Source of the DNA: an uncultured Oscillospiraceae bacterium
Lineage (GTDB): Bacteria > Bacillota > Clostridia > Oscillospirales > Oscillospiraceae
DNA: 32,173 nt
Direction: 5' to 3'
NCBI GenBank assembly: GCA_934668295.1
Contig: CAKUND010000002.1
Coordinates: forward strand, 1-32,173
Shown piece by piece: positions 15,960-22,299 of this stretch. The notes beneath the pieces were generated by a model that was not told the origin of the DNA, ran no database searches, and saw only the letters and a list, made by a program, of their open reading frames with translations. The stretch's first letter is position 1, and each line of letters begins with the position of its first letter. A program made the position numbers and the translations under genes.

Positions 15960-16223
15960 ATGACGAACCGTAATTCTTCCAACATCAACATCCCGGAAGC
16001 CCGCGAAGCGATGGACAAGTTCAAGATGGAAGCCGCCTCTGAAGTCGGCGTTAACCTGAAGAACGGCTACAACGGCGACCTGACCTCCCGCGAAGCCGGC
16101 TCTGTCGGCGGCCAGATGGTCAAGAACGTGTGCCCCATACGAACTGCGAGCTTTGTCAGGAAGGACAGGACAGCGGCGGGGCACACGGCGACGGTGCGGT
16201 ACATAGCGGAAGTCACAGTGTGA
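15960..16223 (+). CDS. Alpha/beta-type small acid-soluble spore protein with aberrant C terminus
   Basis: SASPs coat DNA in the dormant spore and protect it from UV and heat. Residues 8-56 match the family closely: NIPEAREAMDKFKMEAASEV, GVNLKNGYNGDLTSREAGS and VGGQMVK, including the Glu-Ala germination-protease site region and both DNA-binding helices up to GSVGG. After QMVK the usual short KKMIEAYE-type tail is replaced by about 30 unrelated residues (NVCPIRTASFVRKD onward). The switch coincides with the left arm of a 9-bp inverted repeat at 16128. The 87-aa product exceeds the usual 60-70. AAGGAG lies 10 nt before the ATG. The stop is inside the terminator stem. Function may be kept, because the DNA-binding core is complete. 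Confidence 0.85.
   Translation: MTNRNSSNINIPEAREAMDKFKMEAASEVGVNLKNGYNGDLTSREAGSVGGQMVKNVCPIRTASFVRKDRTAAGHTATVRYIAEVTV
16128..16186. repeat. 59-bp segment bounded by 9-bp inverted repeats inside the SASP 3' end
   Basis: GTGTGCCCC (16128-16136) and GGGGCACAC (16178-16186) are exact inverted repeats. The loss of family similarity in the SASP begins at the left arm. It could be a small insertion or the scar of a rearrangement. Confidence 0.45.
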
Positions 16224-16274
16224 AAAAAGCAGCACGAGCATTCGGGAAAAATCCAGATGCCTGTGCTGCTTTTT
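16224..16274 (+). terminator. Terminator of the SASP gene
   Basis: A 12-bp stem, AAAAAGCAGCAC (16224-16235) with GTGCTGCTTTTT (16263-16274), with an inner GCAT/ATGC pairing. A T run ends the 3' arm. Confidence 0.8.
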
Positions 16275-16308
16275 GCTGTGCGTATTATGCGTGTTGGGGA
16301 ATCGGTGT

Positions 16309-16337
16309 TTGCTTTTCCGGGGTTCCTCTGGTACAAT
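16309..16337 (+). promoter_or_regulatory. Promoter of the sigma/PrsW operon
   Basis: TTGCTT (16309-16314), 17 nt, TACAAT (16332-16337). The predicted start near 16344 gives a leader of about 64 nt. It looks like a housekeeping promoter. No ECF-type autoregulatory motif is evident, though the real motif is unknown. Confidence 0.65.
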
Positions 16338-16407
16338 AGGGGCAGAACCGGGGGCGAGGCAGGCGGCAGGGGATCCTGTGTGCCTGCGGGAAAAGGAAGT
16401 GAACGCT

Positions 16408-16956
16408 ATGACCTGCGACGAGGGCTTATACCGCCAATATCTGAGCGGCGACGACGCCGGGCTGGAGGCTCTGATGAAAAAATACGGCGATCCCCTGACC
16501 CTGTATATCGACGGCTATCTGCACGACGTTCACGAGGCCGAGGAGCTGATGCTGGATGTTTTCGCCTATCTGTTCACCAAAAAGCCCCGCATCCGGGACG
16601 GCGGTTTCAAGGCGTATCTCTATAAGGCGGCGCGGCACATGGCGCTGCGCCATAAGAGCAAACGAAAGCCCTTGTTCAGCCTCGATGCGCTGACCGGCGA
16701 GCCGGACGGACGGCTGCTGGCGGAGGAGGTCATCCGGACGGAGGAGCGAAACCGCGTCCTGCATTTCTGCATGGATGAAATGAACCCGGACTACCGGGAA
16801 ATCCTCTATCTCACCTATTTTGAAGGCATGAGCTACGCGCAGGCGGCGGAGGTCACGGGAAAAACCGTGAAGCAGATCACGAATCTGGTGTATCGCGGAA
16901 AAGAAAGCCTGCGCAGGCTGCTGGAACGGGAGGGGATCACAAATGCGGAGCCATGA
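16408..16956 (+). CDS. ECF-like RNA polymerase sigma factor
   Basis: A 182-aa sigma-70-family factor with region 2 at about residues 15-85 (GDDAGLEALMKKYGDPLTLY, AEELMLDVFAYLF, FKAYLYKAARHMALRHK) and region 4 at about 125-175 (MNPDYREILYLTYFEGMSYA, then QAAEVTGKTVKQITNLVYRG as the DNA-reading HTH). Regions 1.1 and 3 are absent, as in ECF factors. ATG 16408 has AAGGAAG upstream. The stop overlaps the next gene by 14 nt. Downstream genes encode two membrane proteins and a PrsW-type protease, which implies membrane sequestration and proteolytic release. It redirects RNA polymerase to an unknown regulon. Confidence 0.92.
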   Translation: MTCDEGLYRQYLSGDDAGLEALMKKYGDPLTLYIDGYLHDVHEAEELMLDVFAYLFTKKPRIRDGGFKAYLYKAARHMALRHKSKRKPLFSLDALTGEPDGRLLAEEVIRTEERNRVLHFCMDEMNPDYREILYLTYFEGMSYAQAAEVTGKTVKQITNLVYRGKESLRRLLEREGITNAEP

Positions 16957-17305
16957 GGAACGGGTCGCGGAAGCGAAGCGGCGGATCGCCGGACAGGAAC
17001 GGAAAAAACGCATGCGCCGCAGAGCCGTCGCAGCGGCGGCAGCCGCGGCGGCCTGCCTTGCGCTGATCGTGGGCTGCGCCCTTGCCATGCCCGATATGGC
17101 GGGCCGGCTCCGGCCCGGCGGCGAGGCCGGGTTTGAAATGGCGGCGAGCATGTTTGGCGGCAGCGCTGCGCTGGGATATATCGTCATCGGGCTGCTGGCG
17201 TTTGTGCTCGGCGTATGCGTGACCATTCTGTGCTTCCGGCTTCGTCAGCTGGAGCGTGAGGACGCGCGGGAAGCGGAAAGCGAGGGCCGGCATGGAGCTG
17301 ATTGA
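16943..17305 (+). CDS. Small two-TM membrane protein, candidate anti-sigma factor
   Basis: A 120-aa protein I do not recognise as a named family. A strongly basic 27-residue N terminus (MRSHEERVAEAKRRIAGQER plus KKRMRRR) precedes a first helix (about 28-49, Ala-rich). A short loop of about 25 residues contains MPDMAGRLRPGGEAGFEM, then a second helix (about 76-98) and a charged tail. The topology would put both ends in the cytoplasm. It lacks the HxxxCxxC zinc anti-sigma motif. Its place directly after the sigma gene, with a 14-nt overlap and coupled translation, makes an anti-sigma or sigma-partner role plausible but unproven. GGGAGGGG precedes the ATG. Confidence 0.6.
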   Translation: MRSHEERVAEAKRRIAGQERKKRMRRRAVAAAAAAAACLALIVGCALAMPDMAGRLRPGGEAGFEMAASMFGGSAALGYIVIGLLAFVLGVCVTILCFRLRQLEREDAREAESEGRHGAD

Positions 17306-17918
17306 AAACTCCCTGCAATTGCTGGTCACGTTTCTGGGCGCCTGTCTGGCCGGGCTCGACTACCGGAAAAGCGGCAGGCAGGCATACTTCCTGCTGCTCT
17401 GCTTCTATGGCTGCTTTGCGCTCGGCGCGCTGTACTGGACGCTGTATCTGCTGCTGTTTGGGGCGACGCCGCGGGTCTTTTATGTGTCGGAGTTCGGCTG
17501 GGTGGCTAGCGTGATCTTTCTGCGCATGCTGCAGGCGACGCTGTCCGGCCCGGACGAGCGCGCCTTCCGCTGCAGCGCCGCGTGGCTCTCACCGCTGATC
17601 GGCGTGCCGCTGATGGTGTTTTACTGCACCTATGGGGATATTCTTTCCAATCTGATCTGGTGCGGCATGGTGATGGTGCTGGCCTTCTGCTCCATGCGGG
17701 GGCTTGCATACGCAAACAGGCAGACCGGGCCGGCGCGGGAGCTGCGGTACTTCCACATCGGCGTGCTGTGCTTTACCGCTTCGGAATATCTGCTCTGGAC
17801 GGCGGGCTGCTTCTGGCGGAATGATGCGCTGACAAGCCCTGCCTTCTGGTGCGACATTCTGCTGACGCTTGCGATTTCTGCCCTGCTGCCCGCCGTGAGA
17901 AAGGCGGTGCGCGTATGA
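17292..17918 (+). CDS. Polytopic membrane protein of the sigma/PrsW operon (unknown function)
   Basis: A 208-aa protein with about six or seven hydrophobic helices, short loops and no motif I can assign. Examples are AYFLLLCFYGCFALGALYWT and LYLLLFGATPRVFYVSEFGW. ATG 17292 lies inside the end of the preceding gene (14-nt overlap) and the stop overlaps the protease gene (ATGA), so all four operon genes are translationally coupled. It could be a sensor for the system or a partner of the protease. That is inference from position only. Confidence 0.65.
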   Translation: MELIENSLQLLVTFLGACLAGLDYRKSGRQAYFLLLCFYGCFALGALYWTLYLLLFGATPRVFYVSEFGWVASVIFLRMLQATLSGPDERAFRCSAAWLSPLIGVPLMVFYCTYGDILSNLIWCGMVMVLAFCSMRGLAYANRQTGPARELRYFHIGVLCFTASEYLLWTAGCFWRNDALTSPAFWCDILLTLAISALLPAVRKAVRV

Positions 17919-18547
17919 CCTGCATCGAAAATATTTTCATCTGCATGGTCTCGCCTTTGCTGGTGGCCGCGCTGTGCATGGGACGGCGGAAGCTCCGCTT
18001 CTTCCTGTTCTGCTTTGCCGGGATGGGCGTGTGCCTGCTCTCGGCCTATATCAATACCTTCCTTGCGGCGGTGTATCAGGCCGATGCCCTTGCCGCCACA
18101 GCGGAGATCGCGCCGGTGGTGGAGGAAATCATGAAGCTGCTGCCGCTGGTGTTCTATCTACTGGTGTTTGAGCCGGAGAGCGAGAAGATCAAGGCCGCCG
18201 CCATCACGATTGCCCTGAGCTTTGCCACCTTCGAAAATGTGTGCTACCTCATCCAGAACGGCGCGGACCGCTTTTCCTTTATCTTCTTCCGCGGCTTCGG
18301 GACGGGCACCATGCACGTGCTCTGCGGCATGATCGTCGGCGGGGGGCTTGCGTATGCGTGGCAGCGGACATGGCTGAAGATCGCCGGGACCTGCGGCCTG
18401 CTGGGAGCGGCGATTACCTTCCATGCGATCTACAATCTCCTCATTGCCCGCGGCGGGGCTGCGCAGTACGTTGCCTACGCGCTGCCGGCCGCACTGATGG
18501 CGGCGGGCAGGCTGCCCGCGCTGCGGCCGCGGCAAAAAGGCGGATGA
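17915..18547 (+). CDS. PrsW-family intramembrane protease
   Basis: A 210-aa polytopic protein with the PrsW signature residues on transmembrane segments: EEIMK at 70-74 (EExxK), FATFEN at 103-108 (FxxxE), H134 in MHVLCG, and H170/N174 in FHAIYN. PrsW of Bacillus subtilis makes the first cut in the anti-sigma factor RsiW, releasing sigma-W. Clostridial CsfT/RsiT work similarly. Here the gene is the last of a four-gene operon headed by a sigma factor, so its substrate is probably the small two-TM protein. It begins at ATG 17915 overlapping the previous stop (ATGA). Confidence 0.85.
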   Translation: MTCIENIFICMVSPLLVAALCMGRRKLRFFLFCFAGMGVCLLSAYINTFLAAVYQADALAATAEIAPVVEEIMKLLPLVFYLLVFEPESEKIKAAAITIALSFATFENVCYLIQNGADRFSFIFFRGFGTGTMHVLCGMIVGGGLAYAWQRTWLKIAGTCGLLGAAITFHAIYNLLIARGGAAQYVAYALPAALMAAGRLPALRPRQKGG

Positions 18548-18589
18548 TGCGCCGGCGGCATGGCCGCAGGAAATATTGGATTTTAACAG

Positions 18590-18630
18590 CCGGAGCCGGC
18601 GTTCCAAACAAATTGGAACACCGGCTCCGG
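18590..18630. terminator. Hairpin between the sigma/PrsW operon and DUF1836 gene
   Basis: CCGGAGCCGG plus GTTCCAA (18590-18607) pairs with TTGGAAC plus CCGGCTCCGG (18613-18630) over 17 bp with one C-A mismatch and a 5-nt ACAAA loop. TTCATTTT follows on the plus strand and GTTAAAAT on the minus strand, so the U tracts are weak. It separates convergent genes. Confidence 0.7.
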
Positions 18631-18637
18631 TTCATTT

Positions 18638-19237
18638 TCACACCTCGATGCTTCCGCCGTCGGCGAGCGTTTTGCCCTCCAGCAGCACGAGCTTTTCCGC
18701 GAACAGGTTCGTAAAGCCGCTTAAGATCGCGGCGGAGACGATCATCTCCGGCGTGTCACGGACGTTCAGCTCCGTTGTGACCTCGCGGTCAAACATGGCG
18801 GCGGCTGTCAGCCGGACCTGCTCGAGAAAGTATTTCGCGCACCGCTGGTGGCGCAGGGCGAACGCGGCGTAGGCCCTTTTGACATCCTCCTCCGGAAGGT
18901 CGCCGGGCAGAAGCGTGGGCAGCATCGACAGCCGCAGGCTTTGCTTGAGCGTACAGATCATGATGAGATACGCAATGTGGATGCGGTAATAGCGCTTTTT
19001 GCGCGGCTCGGGCAGGAGCTTCGTGCGCACGTAGTTGTTGATGGCTGCCGCCGTGATGGGCTCTGCCTGCTTGAGCTCGGGCGGCAGATAGTCGAGATAC
19101 TGCTTCAGAAGCTGCACGACCTGCTCCATGTAGAGGCCAAAGTCCGGAATGGCGTCCCATTCCGGCAGCCGGTAGGCCGCGAGAAACTTTTCCCAGCGCC
19201 GGAGCTTGCCGACGACCAGATCATTGTCAAAATTCAT
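18638..19237 (-). CDS. DUF1836 domain-containing protein
   Basis: A 199-aa cytosolic protein resembling the DUF1836 family found across Firmicutes (WEKFLAAYRLPEWDAIPDFG, MEQVVQLLKQYLDYLPPE, ITAAAINNYVRTKLLPEPRK, YYRIHIAYLIMICTLKQSL). The ITAAAINNYVR segment looks like a helix-turn-helix of MerR-like character, so DNA binding is possible. The function is not established. The start at ATG 19237 has AAGGTG upstream; an ATG at 19249 would add four residues. Monocistronic with its own promoter. Confidence 0.85.
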   Translation of the reverse strand: MNFDNDLVVGKLRRWEKFLAAYRLPEWDAIPDFGLYMEQVVQLLKQYLDYLPPELKQAEPITAAAINNYVRTKLLPEPRKKRYYRIHIAYLIMICTLKQSLRLSMLPTLLPGDLPEEDVKRAYAAFALRHQRCAKYFLEQVRLTAAAMFDREVTTELNVRDTPEMIVSAAILSGFTNLFAEKLVLLEGKTLADGGSIEV

Positions 19238-19261
19238 TGCTGCACACACCTTTCGGAACTA

Positions 19262-19289
19262 AGTATATCACATCCGGTAAAAAATGCAA
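19262..19289 (-). promoter_or_regulatory. Promoter of the DUF1836 gene
   Basis: On the minus strand TTGCAT (complement of 19284-19289), a 16-nt spacer and TATACT (complement of 19262-19267). The leader is about 18 nt. Confidence 0.6.
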
Positions 19290-19314
19290 GAGCAATTCTG
19301 ATTTGAAAGATGAA

Positions 19315-19343
19315 TTGACATTGCGGTCAAAATGTGATAATCT
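19315..19343 (+). promoter_or_regulatory. Promoter of the degV gene
   Basis: A perfect TTGACA (19315-19320), then 17 nt and TAATCT (19338-19343), or 15 nt and GATAAT (19336-19341). It is divergent from the DUF1836 promoter 26 nt away. Confidence 0.65.
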
Positions 19344-19378
19344 AATATTGAAGATTACATCAAGAAAGAAGTTCTATC

Positions 19379-20257
19379 ATGTTCAGAATCGTTACCGATA
19401 CATCCGCAAATCTTCCGACCGACTATCTGCAAGCCGAGGGAATCATCGTCATTCCCTACACCTTCCAGAGCGGCAAGGGAGAGCAGTCCTGCATGGATCT
19501 GACGACCTTCGACGCGAAGACGTTTTACGCGCAGATGCGCAGCGGCGTGAAGGTCACGACCTCGCAGATCCCGCCGCAGCGCTATCTCGACGTGCTGACG
19601 CCGATACTGGCTGGCGGCGAGGACGTTCTGTTTGTCAGCATGTCCTCCGGCATCAGCGGCTCGTATGCCTCCGGCCAGATCGCCGCGCGGCAGCTGCGCG
19701 AGGAGTTCCCGGACAGGAAGCTCCTTCTGGTCGACACCTACAGCGCATCGCTGGGCGAGGGCCTGCTTGTCATGCGCGCGGCGGACTGCCGCCGCGAAGG
19801 GCTGAGCATTGACGAAACCTATAAGACGCTCCGCGCGCTGCGCCACCGCATGGCGCAGATCTTTACCGTCGACGATCTGCGCTATCTGCGCCGGACGGGC
19901 CGCCTGTCCAATCTGGAAGCCGCCGTCGGGATGGTTCTGCAGATCAAGCCGCTTCTGAAGGGCGATCCGCAGGGAAAGATCGTCTGCTTTGCCAAGCTCC
20001 GCGGACGGCAGCGCGCCGTTGAGGCCATCGCCAAGCGGTATGAGGAGCTGGCCGTAGACGCACAGGAGCAGACGATCGGCATTGCGCATGCCGACTGCGC
20101 GCCTGACGCGCAGATCCTCGCGGCCATGCTCCGCCGCAGCAGCAAGCCGCCAAAAAAGATCCTGATGGTCGATTATGAGCCTGTGACCGGCTCGCATGTC
20201 GGCCCCGGCGCGCTGGCACTGTTCTTCCTGGCGGACGAGAACGTCAGAAGCATCTGA
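19379..20257 (+). CDS. DegV family fatty-acid-binding protein
   Basis: A 292-aa cytosolic protein of the DegV/FakB type, which binds a fatty acid and, in organisms with FakA, presents it for phosphorylation before phospholipid synthesis. The N-terminal FRIVTDTSANLPTDYLQAEG, the TSQIPP loop, SSGISGSYASG (carboxylate-binding region), DTYSASLGEG and DLRYLRRTGRLS are all family signatures. The length is normal. No fakA lies nearby, so the lipid role rests on the family. AAGAAAG is the only weak Shine-Dalgarno before ATG 19379. Confidence 0.93.
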   Translation: MFRIVTDTSANLPTDYLQAEGIIVIPYTFQSGKGEQSCMDLTTFDAKTFYAQMRSGVKVTTSQIPPQRYLDVLTPILAGGEDVLFVSMSSGISGSYASGQIAARQLREEFPDRKLLLVDTYSASLGEGLLVMRAADCRREGLSIDETYKTLRALRHRMAQIFTVDDLRYLRRTGRLSNLEAAVGMVLQIKPLLKGDPQGKIVCFAKLRGRQRAVEAIAKRYEELAVDAQEQTIGIAHADCAPDAQILAAMLRRSSKPPKKILMVDYEPVTGSHVGPGALALFFLADENVRSI

Positions 20258-20265
20258 AGAAGCCC

Positions 20266-20305
20266 TCAAGCGCCAGACCGCGGGTTTCCGCGGCCGGGCG
20301 CTTGA
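20266..20305 (+). terminator. Branched hairpin after degV
   Basis: TCAAGCGCC (20266-20274) pairs with GGCGCTTGA (20297-20305), and inside it CCGCGG (20278-20283) pairs with CCGCGG (20288-20293). A TATAAAAAA stretch follows rather than a T run, so termination on the plus strand is uncertain. Confidence 0.5.
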
Positions 20306-20381
20306 TATAAAAAAGCCTCTCCTGCAGGACTGCGGCAAATCCGTACGACCTCACAATTTTTGAACGCAAAGCAGCAAAAGA
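20306..20381. repeat. Possible dispersed intergenic repeat
   Basis: This stretch between two terminator hairpins carries no gene. Its minus strand would read as SKIVRSYGFAAVLQERLFYI, a short peptide I associate with spurious ORFs repeated in related clostridial genomes. That suggests a dispersed non-coding element. The association is from memory and unverified. Confidence 0.3.
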
Positions 20382-20418
20382 ATCGCCCTGCCCGCCGGGA
20401 AACGGCGGGCGGGGCGAT
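20382..20418 (-). terminator. Terminator of the PH-domain gene
   Basis: ATCGCCC plus GCCCGCCG (20382-20397) pairs with CGGCGGGC plus GGGCGAT (20403-20418), with one G-T pair and a 5-nt loop. On the minus strand TCTTTTGC follows. Confidence 0.75.
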
Positions 20419-20430
20419 CTGGCTGTGTGA

Positions 20431-20826
20431 TCACAGAATGTACGCGGAGATGTTTGCGCAGATGCGCTTGACGTCGACGCGGGAGCGGAAGTCGAACTGC
20501 AGCTGGTTGCCGTCGTTGAAGACGAGCAGAAGCTCGCTGTCAACGTCCAGAATACCCGCCGTCTCGATGCCGAAATACTGTACCTTCGAATACGGGTACG
20601 AGAAATATGAGACCTTTTTTCCTGTGACGCCCTGCACGTTTACGATGAATACGCGCTTGTTTGTAAAGATGACCTGATCGCGGATGGTCTGGAAACACTG
20701 CACGGCCTCCTCGCCGGGGGCAAAGAGATCTGCGATCTCGCGGCGCATCTGCGAAGGGGAGACCTCCTTCAGATTCGGGTAATTTGCATCCTTGGGGATG
20801 GTGCAGGAAATGCTGCTTGTGGCCAT
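20431..20826 (-). CDS. Bacterial PH-domain protein
   Basis: A 131-aa soluble protein with a single PH-like beta-barrel (bPH_1 type): FQTIRDQVIFTNKRVFIVNV, YPYSKVQYFGIETAGILDVD, LLLVFNDGNQLQFDFRS and a closing helix VKRICANISAYIL. The ITNKRV/FTNKRV turn and the final helix are typical. Such proteins have no established enzymatic role. AGGAGG sits before ATG 20826. The membrane protein gene upstream ends 27 nt before this start, so the two probably share a transcript. Confidence 0.8.
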   Translation of the reverse strand: MATSSISCTIPKDANYPNLKEVSPSQMRREIADLFAPGEEAVQCFQTIRDQVIFTNKRVFIVNVQGVTGKKVSYFSYPYSKVQYFGIETAGILDVDSELLLVFNDGNQLQFDFRSRVDVKRICANISAYIL

Positions 20827-20853
20827 AACGGAACCTCCTGTATGTTCTTGATT

Positions 20854-21546
20854 TTATCCGGATTTTTTCAGCATCTGCTGCGCGCAGGCGAGCATCCAGA
20901 ACACGCTTCCCGCGTAGATCAGCAGCTCCGGCAGCTGCGCGCCCGCAAGGCTGACCGCGCCGAACAGAACGCCCAGCAGCGAATAAAACGCCAGTCTGCG
21001 CCGCGCGCCGCGGTCAAAGCTGAACGCGCCCGCGTGGTAGCTTGCCAGCATGAATGCGATCATGGCGAACAGCGAGAAGCAGTAATCGAGAAGCGCGGGA
21101 TTGATCTCCCAGTGGCGGAAATCCCGGAAAAGCTTGGCGATATAGAACAGCACGACGAAGATGGAAAACGCCGCCGACGGCTTTTTGCCCTTCCAACGCA
21201 GCACGGCGCCCGCGCCGAGCGAGAGGCCTGCCAGCAGGCCGAGCAGGCTCACGAGCATCTGCGCGATGGAGCCCCGAAAGCTGAGCACGCAGCCCGCGAG
21301 CAGCCCCAGCGCGCCGAGCAGGGAAAAGGCCAGATCCTGCCCGCAGGGGCGGTAGACGGCCTCATAGGCGGCCTTCTTTTCCAGACTTACCGCGGCCAGC
21401 GCAAAGACAAAGATCATCAGAATGCTGAACGCGATCAGCGGGACGCTGCTGCCGCCGGACAGCTGCGTCGTGCGGAAAAAGTAGCCGGCGATGGCGGAAA
21501 GGATCGCGGCGTAGACGACGCCAATCATGCCGGACTTCTGCTTCAT
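20854..21546 (-). CDS. Polytopic membrane protein of unknown function
   Basis: A 230-aa protein with about seven hydrophobic helices and no recognised motif. Sample segments are SVPLIAFSILMIFVFALAAV, DLAFSLLGALGLLAGCVLSF and AFSIFVVLFYIAKLFRDF. ATG 21546 has GGGGGT 9 nt upstream. The frame extends further upstream, but the promoter predicted at 21574-21601 excludes longer starts. It is followed by the PH-domain gene on the same strand, 27 nt away. Confidence 0.75.
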   Translation of the reverse strand: MKQKSGMIGVVYAAILSAIAGYFFRTTQLSGGSSVPLIAFSILMIFVFALAAVSLEKKAAYEAVYRPCGQDLAFSLLGALGLLAGCVLSFRGSIAQMLVSLLGLLAGLSLGAGAVLRWKGKKPSAAFSIFVVLFYIAKLFRDFRHWEINPALLDYCFSLFAMIAFMLASYHAGAFSFDRGARRRLAFYSLLGVLFGAVSLAGAQLPELLIYAGSVFWMLACAQQMLKKSG

Positions 21547-21573
21547 AACAACATTACCCCCATGCAAACTTTT

Positions 21574-21601
21574 TATATAGTATAGCACACGCGCGGGACA
21601 A
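21574..21601 (-). promoter_or_regulatory. Promoter of the membrane protein/PH-domain pair
   Basis: On the minus strand TTGTCC (complement of 21596-21601), 16 nt, TATATA (complement of 21574-21579). A TATACT at the complement of 21579-21584 is an alternative -10. Confidence 0.5.
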
Positions 21602-21720
21602 AAGACAGTCCGCGGGCGGGATTTTTGCGTTTTTTTCGTGCGCGGCGCGGTTTTGCGCGGATCACGACGAAAAAAGAGGGAAAAAAGCATGAAATTCCGG
21701 GCCAAATGCAGAAATTCTCC

Positions 21721-21749
21721 TTGCAATTTCCGGCGAGGGATGCTATAAT
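21721..21749 (+). promoter_or_regulatory. Promoter of the rimP-nusA-infB operon
   Basis: TTGCAA (21721-21726), 17 nt, a perfect TATAAT (21744-21749). The predicted start near 21756 gives a leader of about 70 nt that includes the hairpin at 21777-21801. The stretch 21602-21720 holds no gene. Confidence 0.85.
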
Positions 21750-21776
21750 ACAACCATCTTGATAGTATTTTACTTG

Positions 21777-21801
21777 AGAGTGGGGAATTGCTCCCCACTC
21801 T
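21777..21801 (+). ncRNA. rimP-leader-like hairpin
   Basis: AGAGTGGGG (21777-21785) pairs with CCCCACTCT (21793-21801) around a 7-nt loop in the 5' leader, 25 nt before the rimP start. A short conserved hairpin ahead of rimP is a known Firmicutes motif (rimP leader). Position and shape match, but I cannot score it against the model. A TTTCTT follows, so it could also act as a weak attenuator. Confidence 0.55.
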
Positions 21802-21826
21802 TTCTTGCTGGTAAGGGGGTATTTTC

Positions 21827-22279
21827 TTGAAGGTAACGGAGCTGGTGGCGCAGTTTGCAGAGCCCGTCGTGCAGGCGCATGGCTGTACGCTCTGGGATGT
21901 GGAATATGTCCGCGAGGGCGGAGAATGGTTTTTGCGGCTGTACATCGACAAGGACGGCGGCGTGGATATCTCCGACTGCGAGGCCATTTCCCGCGCGGTC
22001 GACCCGCTCCTTGATGAGAAGGATCCCGTGCCGGACAGCTACAACTTCGAGGTCTGCTCGGCAGGGCTCGAGCGGCAGCTGAAGCGTCCGTCGGATTTTG
22101 CGCAGTTCATGGGCAGCTCCGTCTCGGTCAAGCTCTTTAAGCCTGTAAACGGCGCAAAGGAATTTGTCGGGACGCTCACAGGCTATGACGACGGCGCCGT
22201 GACCATCGAGACGGCAGGTACCACACATACATTCCAGAAAAACGAGGTCGCGCAGGTGCGGCTTCACGTCGAGTTTTAA
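21827..22279 (+). CDS. rimP: Ribosome maturation factor RimP
   Basis: A 150-aa factor for 30S subunit assembly. The N-terminal domain has GCTLWDVEYVREGGEWFLRL, YIDKDGGVDISDCEAISRAV, and the signature VCSAGLERQLKRPSDFAQF. The C-terminal SH3-like domain follows (FVGTLTGYDDGAVTIET). It starts with TTG 21827, preceded by AAGGGGG at 7 nt. First gene of the long translation operon. Confidence 0.96.
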   Translation: MKVTELVAQFAEPVVQAHGCTLWDVEYVREGGEWFLRLYIDKDGGVDISDCEAISRAVDPLLDEKDPVPDSYNFEVCSAGLERQLKRPSDFAQFMGSSVSVKLFKPVNGAKEFVGTLTGYDDGAVTIETAGTTHTFQKNEVAQVRLHVEF

Positions 22280-22299
22280 AGGGAGGAATTTAGAAAACT

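Noticed and set aside
16130..16339. Cys/His-containing small ORF overlapping the SASP 3' end
   Set aside because: It runs through the SASP terminator hairpin and the next promoter and has no ribosome-binding site.
20244..20543. Minus-strand 99-codon ORF over the degV-PH intergenic region
   Set aside because: It crosses two terminator hairpins and overlaps the PH-domain gene on the same strand; better explained as a non-coding element.
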